This document shows positions 59,885-64,000 of a stretch of 64,000 nucleotides of DNA, piece after piece (the stretch's first letter is position 1; every line of letters begins with the position of its first letter). This DNA comes from Pseudodonghicola xiamenensis DSM 18339 (GTDB taxonomy: Bacteria > Pseudomonadota > Alphaproteobacteria > Rhodobacterales > Rhodobacteraceae): the NCBI RefSeq assembly GCF_000429365.1, contig NZ_AUBS01000003.1:103532-167531 (forward strand), written 5' to 3'. The notes beneath the pieces are model-generated. The model had not been told where the DNA came from. It worked only from the letters and a program-made list of their open reading frames with translations, and did not search any database. A program made the translations under genes and the position numbers.

Positions 59885-61026
59885 GCGAAGTAATCCCGCA
59901 GGATGCGGGAATAGATCGCCTTGAGTTGATGGATCTGTTCGATCGGTACGCATTCGTCGACCTGATGCATGGTCTTGCCGACCAGCCCGAATTCGACCAC
60001 CGGGCAATGCGCCTTGATGAACCGCGCGTCCGAGGTGCCGCCCGAAGTGGAAAGCTCCGGCGTCACGCCGGTTTCTGCCTGGACCGCCGTTGCCACCAGA
60101 TCGCTGAGCGCGCCGGGTTCGGTCAGGAACGCCTCGCCCGAGATCTTGATCTTGATGTCGATCTTCACCCCGAACTCCTCAGCCGCGCGCGCGGCCTCTT
60201 CGTTCAGCCAGGCGCTGAGCGTGGCGCCGCTGTGCAGATCGTTGAACCGGATGTTGACGGTGCCGCGGCATTGCGCCGGGATCACGTTGGTGGCCGGATT
60301 TCCGGTGTCGATGGTCACCACCGCCAGGGTCGAGGCATCGAAATGATCGGTGCCCTGGTCCAACTCGCGGCTGGCTAGCCGGTCCATCAGTCGCGCCATC
60401 GCCGGCAGCGGGTTCCTGGCCCGGTGGGGGTAGGCGGAATGGCCCTGAACCCCGGTTACGGTGAACCAGGCCGACATTGAGCCGCGCCGGCCGATCTTGA
60501 TCATCTCGCCCATGGTGTTGGGGCAGGTGGGTTCCCCCACCAGACAGACGGCCATCGCCTCGCCTTCCTGGTTCATATAGTCCAGCAGCGCCACGGTGCC
60601 GTCCACTGCATCGCCTTCCTCATCCCCGGTGATCGCCAGGATAACGGCGCCCTCGGGCGGGGTGGCGATGACGAAATCCACCGCCGCCGCGGCAAAGGCG
60701 GCGACGCCCGATTTCATATCGGTGGCGCCGCGACCATAGAGGATGCCGTCGATCTCTTCGGCCCCGAAGGGCGGGTGGGTCCAGGCGGCAGCATCTCCGA
60801 CCGGCACCACATCGGTATGACCGTTGAAGCCGAAGGTCCTGGCATGGTCCTTGTCCCCCCAGCGGGCGAAAAGGTTCGCCACCCCGCCGCGATCCACCCG
60901 GGCGCAGTCAAAACCGGCATTGCCAAGCAACCGCTCCAGCAGCACCAGCGCGCCGCCCTCCTCCGGGGTGACCGAGGGGCAGCGGATCAGATCGGCGGTC
61001 AGGCGGACGGGGTCGATGGGGGACAT
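59881..61026 (-). CDS. dapE: Succinyl-diaminopimelate desuccinylase
   Basis: This 381-residue M20 metallopeptidase-fold enzyme has the first zinc motif [12 protein letters not shown], the catalytic [22 protein letters not shown] (here [12 protein letters not shown]) and [12 protein letters not shown], and ends [13 protein letters not shown]. It removes the succinyl group from N-succinyl-LL-diaminopimelate in lysine and cell wall precursor synthesis. ATG 61026 gives [18 protein letters not shown], the normal N-terminus; a longer frame upstream is not conserved. It heads the operon with the GNAT, DUF2064 and rnr genes. The upstream region is divergent from the channel gene. Confidence 0.97.
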   Translation of the reverse strand: MSPIDPVRLTADLIRCPSVTPEEGGALVLLERLLGNAGFDCARVDRGGVANLFARWGDKDHARTFGFNGHTDVVPVGDAAAWTHPPFGAEEIDGILYGRGATDMKSGVAAFAAAAVDFVIATPPEGAVILAITGDEEGDAVDGTVALLDYMNQEGEAMAVCLVGEPTCPNTMGEMIKIGRRGSMSAWFTVTGVQGHSAYPHRARNPLPAMARLMDRLASRELDQGTDHFDASTLAVVTIDTGNPATNVIPAQCRGTVNIRFNDLHSGATLSAWLNEEAARAAEEFGVKIDIKIKISGEAFLTEPGALSDLVATAVQAETGVTPELSTSGGTSDARFIKAHCPVVEFGLVGKTMHQVDECVPIEQIHQLKAIYSRILRDYFA

Positions 61027-61201
61027 GGCGGTATATTCCTGTGATTTCGGGCGCCCGCGGTATCGCGTCGGGCTGATCGTTGCCAAATTGCGGCGAAAAC
61101 GGTCGAAAGCCAAGCCCGCGCCCGGTTGTGAAGGCGCGACATGCGCGTAAACTTGCAGCGCAGTGGGAAACCTCGTAATCAGCGGAAAAAATCCGGGACA
61201 A

Positions 61202-62257
61202 ATGAAACATCTCTTCGCTGCTATCCTACTGGCCGCGACGGTTCTGATCCAGTCCGCCGCCGCTGAAACCCTGACTGTGACCACGGTTGACCGACGGCCT
61301 TTCTCGATGGTCGAGGACGGCAAGGAGACCGGCTTTTCCATCGAACTTTTCCAGGCTCTGGCGAAATCGCTGGGCTGGGATTTTCAGGTCAAGCGGATGG
61401 ACACCTTCGCCGACATGCTGACGGAGGTCGAGCAGTACCGGGCTGATCTGGCGATTGCCAATATCTCGATCACTTCGGCGCGTGAGGTGATGATGGATTT
61501 CAGTCAGCCGATCTTCGAGGCGGGGCTGCAGATCATGGTGCCTGCCGGCCAGACTACGGGGCCGTCACTGCTCAGGGCACTGTTGTCACGCGATCTGATG
61601 CTGGCCATCGGCGCCGCCTTTCTGTTGCTGCTGGCCGGCGGCATGCTGATGTGGCTGTTCGAACGTCGGGCCCAGCCCTATTTCGATCGTCCGGCGAAGG
61701 AGGCCTGGTTCCCGTCTTTCTGGTGGGCGTTGAACCTGGTGGTGAACGGCGGCTTTGAGGAGCGGGTTCCGCGCACGGTATTCGGGCGCATCTTCGGGGT
61801 GCTGCTGGTGGTGTCGTCATTGTTCATCGTGTCGGTCTTCGTCGCCAAGATCACTGCGGTGATGACCGTGGACGCGATCAGCGGATCGGTGAATTCGGTC
61901 AACGATCTTTATGGCAAGCGGGTGGCGACGGTCAGCGGCTCCACTGCCGCGGGGTTCCTCGACCGACGCGAGATCAATTATAACGGCTATTCCGGACTTG
62001 ATCAGATGCTGCGTGCCTTCGAGGATGGCGTGATTGATGCCGTGGTCTTCGATGCGCCGATCCTGGCCCATTACGCGACCCATGCGGGGCGCGAGTATGC
62101 CAGCCTTGCCGGGCCGGTCTTCCTGCGCGAAAACTACGGTATCGCCTTCACCAGCGGCAGCCCGCTGGTCGAAGATGCGAATCAGGCGCTGCTGGCGCTG
62201 CGTGAAAACGGCACTTACGAGCAGATTTATCGCAAGTGGTTCGGCGCAATGCGCTGA
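61202..62257 (+). CDS. Glutamate-receptor-like channel/binding protein (bacterial iGluR type)
   Basis: This 351-residue protein has a signal peptide (about 1-21). A split periplasmic binding domain follows: S1 at about 22-130 ([17 protein letters not shown]) and S2 at about 235-350 ([13 protein letters not shown] and [12 protein letters not shown]). The halves are separated by a membrane block: TM1 ([17 protein letters not shown]), a pore-loop region ([18 protein letters not shown]) and TM2 ([15 protein letters not shown]). This is the layout of prokaryotic glutamate receptors such as GluR0. The usual potassium filter TVGYG is absent; NGGFE lies in its place. It may be a channel of other selectivity or a non-channel sensor. 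The ligand is probably an amino acid. ATG 61202 gives the signal peptide. Confidence 0.85.
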   Translation: MKHLFAAILLAATVLIQSAAAETLTVTTVDRRPFSMVEDGKETGFSIELFQALAKSLGWDFQVKRMDTFADMLTEVEQYRADLAIANISITSAREVMMDFSQPIFEAGLQIMVPAGQTTGPSLLRALLSRDLMLAIGAAFLLLLAGGMLMWLFERRAQPYFDRPAKEAWFPSFWWALNLVVNGGFEERVPRTVFGRIFGVLLVVSSLFIVSVFVAKITAVMTVDAISGSVNSVNDLYGKRVATVSGSTAAGFLDRREINYNGYSGLDQMLRAFEDGVIDAVVFDAPILAHYATHAGREYASLAGPVFLRENYGIAFTSGSPLVEDANQALLALRENGTYEQIYRKWFGAMR

Positions 62258-62306
62258 TATCGGCGGCCGGGAGCCAATCCCGGCCCGCTGGCTGAGGTTG
62301 CCGCCC

Positions 62307-62669
62307 TCAGTTCAGCAAGCTGTCGGGCTCTAGCTGATCGTCGCCGAAGAAGGGCACCATCTGCGCCACGATCACCGCGTTTTCCTCAAGTGCCCGCTGC
62401 ATCAAGGCGCGTTCCTCGGTGTCGATTTCGTGGCCTGCGTCTTCGCGTTCGGCCAGGGTGCCGTAGCCGGTCACATCAAGCGGTGCTGTGTCGGCTTGCT
62501 TGAGGATCGCCACGGTTTCACGTACCGCCTCGGCTTCGTCGACACCGGAAGCATAGCACATCAGCGCCGCCCCGGTGGCCCCGTCGGGCAGGCCGTCGCC
62601 GGCCTTGCGGCCGATCTGGACCAGCAACGTATAAACCTGCTGGCGTGAACGTTTCGTTTTGTCAGTCAT
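62307..62669 (-). CDS. Conserved hypothetical protein (120 aa)
   Basis: This 120-residue soluble, acidic, helical protein has a basic start (TKRSRQQVYTLLVQIGRK) and a tail rich in Asp and Glu (FFGDDQLEPDSLLN). There is no signal peptide, membrane segment or known motif. One segment, LMCYASGVDEAEAVRETVAILKQ, gives a helical hairpin pattern. It starts with ATG 62669 (AAGGCAGGCGTC upstream, modest ribosome site). It lies between the channel gene and the secreted Hint protein and is transcribed divergently from the latter. Codon usage resembles the surroundings. I do not recognise its function. Confidence 0.72.
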   Translation of the reverse strand: MTDKTKRSRQQVYTLLVQIGRKAGDGLPDGATGAALMCYASGVDEAEAVRETVAILKQADTAPLDVTGYGTLAEREDAGHEIDTEERALMQRALEENAVIVAQMVPFFGDDQLEPDSLLN

Positions 62670-62848
62670 GACGCCTGCCTTATCTTTAGCCGGTGGATCT
62701 GGTCAACCGTTGCCTGAGAGTCTCAGGTTTATTCAAAATTTTCCTAAAATACGCGTGGAAGCGCATATTTTTGCCCAATTCCTTGCCCAGAGTATATGCC
62801 GGAACGCAACCGACTGCAGGCTGTCACTCTTAACGATTGAGGTATATC

Positions 62849-64000
62849 ATGGTTTCGGCAACCGAGCTTCCTATCGACACGTCCGCATCCGCGATGGATA
62901 TGGCCGAGGCCATGTTCGGCTCCGGGATCGAGATCAAATCGGCCAGCTATACCGGGTCGAATTCGGCCTCTGGGATTTATTCCGATGGCGATGCGGTCGC
63001 ACCCAATCTGACGCCATCCGACACGGGGGTCATCCTGTCGACCGGGAAGGCGACAGATATCACCAATAGCTGGGGCAGCGCGAACCAGTCGGATAGGACC
63101 ACGACCGAGTTCAGGACACCGGGCGATTCCGACCTGTCCCATCTGGCCGGTCAGCAGACCTATGATGCTGCGGTGTTCGAGGCGGAGTTTGTGCCCGACG
63201 GCGATACGCTGACCATGCAGGTGGTGTTTTCCTCGGAAGAATATCTGGAATATGTCAATTCCGGGTTCAACGATGCGGTCGGGATTTGGGTCAATGGCGT
63301 CAAGGCGGAGCTGACGGTCGGCACCGGCGACATCACCATCGACAACATCAACAACGAAAGCAACTCGAACCTCTATCTCGACAACCCGGTCAGCTCTGAC
63401 CCCTATAACACCGAGATGGATGGCCTGACCGTGACCCTGACGCTGAAGGCGCCGGTGAACGCGGGCGAGGTCAATAGCATCAAGATCGGTATCGCCGATG
63501 CGGGGGATGCGAAATACGATAGTAACCTGCTGATCGCCGGTGATTCGATCCAATGTGCGCTGATCGCGGGCGACGATGTGATTACGGTCGAGGGCGATTC
63601 CGGAACCTTCGATCTGCTGGCCAATGACGTCAGCTATACCGGGGCGACGCTGACGATCACCAAGATCAACGGTCAGGACGTCGTGGCCGGCCAGACCATC
63701 ACCCTGCCCTCGGGCGAGGATGTGACGCTGAATGCCGATGGTACGGTGACCATTCACCCCGATGGCGATGACGAGACCAACACGTTCACCTATGAGGTGA
63801 CGGATAGCGACGGCAATACCGATACCGCCTTCGTCAAGATGACGACAGTGCCCTGCCTGGTGGCCGGAACCCTGGTGGCGACGCCCGAGGGGCTGGTCGC
63901 GGTCGAGGAGCTGCAGCCGGGCGATCTGGTGATGACCCGCGACGACGGCGCGCAGCCGCTACGCTGGGTCGGTCGCGCCACCCGCGCGGCCGAGGGGCGC
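62849..64000 (+). CDS. Choice-of-anchor-L and Hint domain secreted protein (3' partial)
   Basis: ATG 62849 opens a frame that runs off the right edge; 384 codons are visible. Residues about 18-235 match the choice-of-anchor-L domain (AEAMFGSGIEIKSASYTGSN, VILSTGKATDITN, VVFSSEEYLEYVNSGFND, GIWVNGVKAEL). Residues about 240-330 are a cadherin-like beta domain (GDDVITVEGDSGTFDLLAND). At about 335 a Hint domain begins with the cysteine in PCLVAGTLVATPEGLVAVEE and continues GDLVMTRDDG and QPLRWVGRA. No N-terminal signal peptide is present, so type I secretion is the likely route. Hint domains self-cleave after their first Cys and may release or attach the upstream part. Asp/Gly richness suggests calcium binding. 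Confidence 0.85.
   Translation, partial: MVSATELPIDTSASAMDMAEAMFGSGIEIKSASYTGSNSASGIYSDGDAVAPNLTPSDTGVILSTGKATDITNSWGSANQSDRTTTEFRTPGDSDLSHLAGQQTYDAAVFEAEFVPDGDTLTMQVVFSSEEYLEYVNSGFNDAVGIWVNGVKAELTVGTGDITIDNINNESNSNLYLDNPVSSDPYNTEMDGLTVTLTLKAPVNAGEVNSIKIGIADAGDAKYDSNLLIAGDSIQCALIAGDDVITVEGDSGTFDLLANDVSYTGATLTITKINGQDVVAGQTITLPSGEDVTLNADGTVTIHPDGDDETNTFTYEVTDSDGNTDTAFVKMTTVPCLVAGTLVATPEGLVAVEELQPGDLVMTRDDGAQPLRWVGRATRAAEGR

Overview
The window looks like a chromosomal segment of a GC-rich alphaproteobacterium of the Rhodobacteraceae (Rhodobacter/Paracoccus/Roseobacter type). The evidence is high third-position GC, a mic60-hemY pair, a petP/petR regulator pair, a psd-pssA-pmtA set for phosphatidylcholine, a cytochrome-tailed urate oxidase (PuuD), and a dispersed intergenic box of a kind I associate with roseobacter-like genomes. 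Almost all genes are chromosomal housekeeping or catabolic genes. There is no prophage, integrase, intact insertion sequence or CRISPR array.

Layout. 1-2.7 kb: end of mic60, then hemY and tRNA-Thr. 2.8-3.2 kb: no convincing gene. 3.2-3.9 kb: family 25 glycosyltransferase. 4.0-6.9 kb: TRAP transporter dctPQM. 7.2-14.4 kb: urate catabolism (allE, NCS2 permease, allA, a puuE-uraD fusion, uraH, a LysR regulator, puuD), covering urate to glyoxylate except for allantoate hydrolysis. 14.5-19.3 kb: acyl-CoA synthetase, nitronate monooxygenase, MscS channel. 19.6 kb: tRNA-Leu. 19.9-21.8 kb: NDUFA9-like oxidoreductase and uppP. 22-29.1 kb: glutamate synthase, with gltD and gltB separated by two small genes. 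29.3-32.9 kb: mtgA, a glutathione transferase, queG, msrA and msrB. 33.1-35.2 kb: psd-pssA-pmtA. 35.4-36.7 kb: CDF transporter and HU. 36.8-40.1 kb: amn and ade, which turn AMP into adenine and then hypoxanthine. 40.2-41.7 kb: a truncated VOC gene and an SDR protein. 41.7-45.7 kb: xseB-ispA-dxs with an Mrr-type restriction gene attached at the dxs stop codon. 45.9-48.1 kb: petR/petP and ilvE. 48.2-55.0 kb: a DoeA/EutD-like hydrolase divergent from a polyamine-type ABC importer with oversized permeases. 55.1-61.0 kb: lytic transglycosylase and a dapE-GNAT-DUF2064-rnr operon. 61.2-64.0 kb: a bacterial glutamate-receptor-like channel, a small unknown gene, and the start of a choice-of-anchor-L/Hint protein that runs off the window.

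The metabolic theme is nitrogen recovery from purines. Amn and Ade release hypoxanthine and ammonia from AMP. The urate genes take the ring to glyoxylate and urea. Glutamate synthase can assimilate the ammonium. Xanthine dehydrogenase, allantoate amidohydrolase and urease are not in the window and would have to lie elsewhere.

The most unusual items are: (1) a four-copy GC-hairpin plus GAGGATATTTTCAGCCAG-type element whose inverted copies supply both the start and the stop codon of queG; (2) a glutamate-receptor-like channel whose pore loop lacks the potassium filter; (3) the ABC importer with a roughly 230-residue insert in one permease and an N-terminal membrane extension in the other; (4) an Mrr gene docked at the dxs stop; (5) the Hint-containing secreted protein at the right edge.
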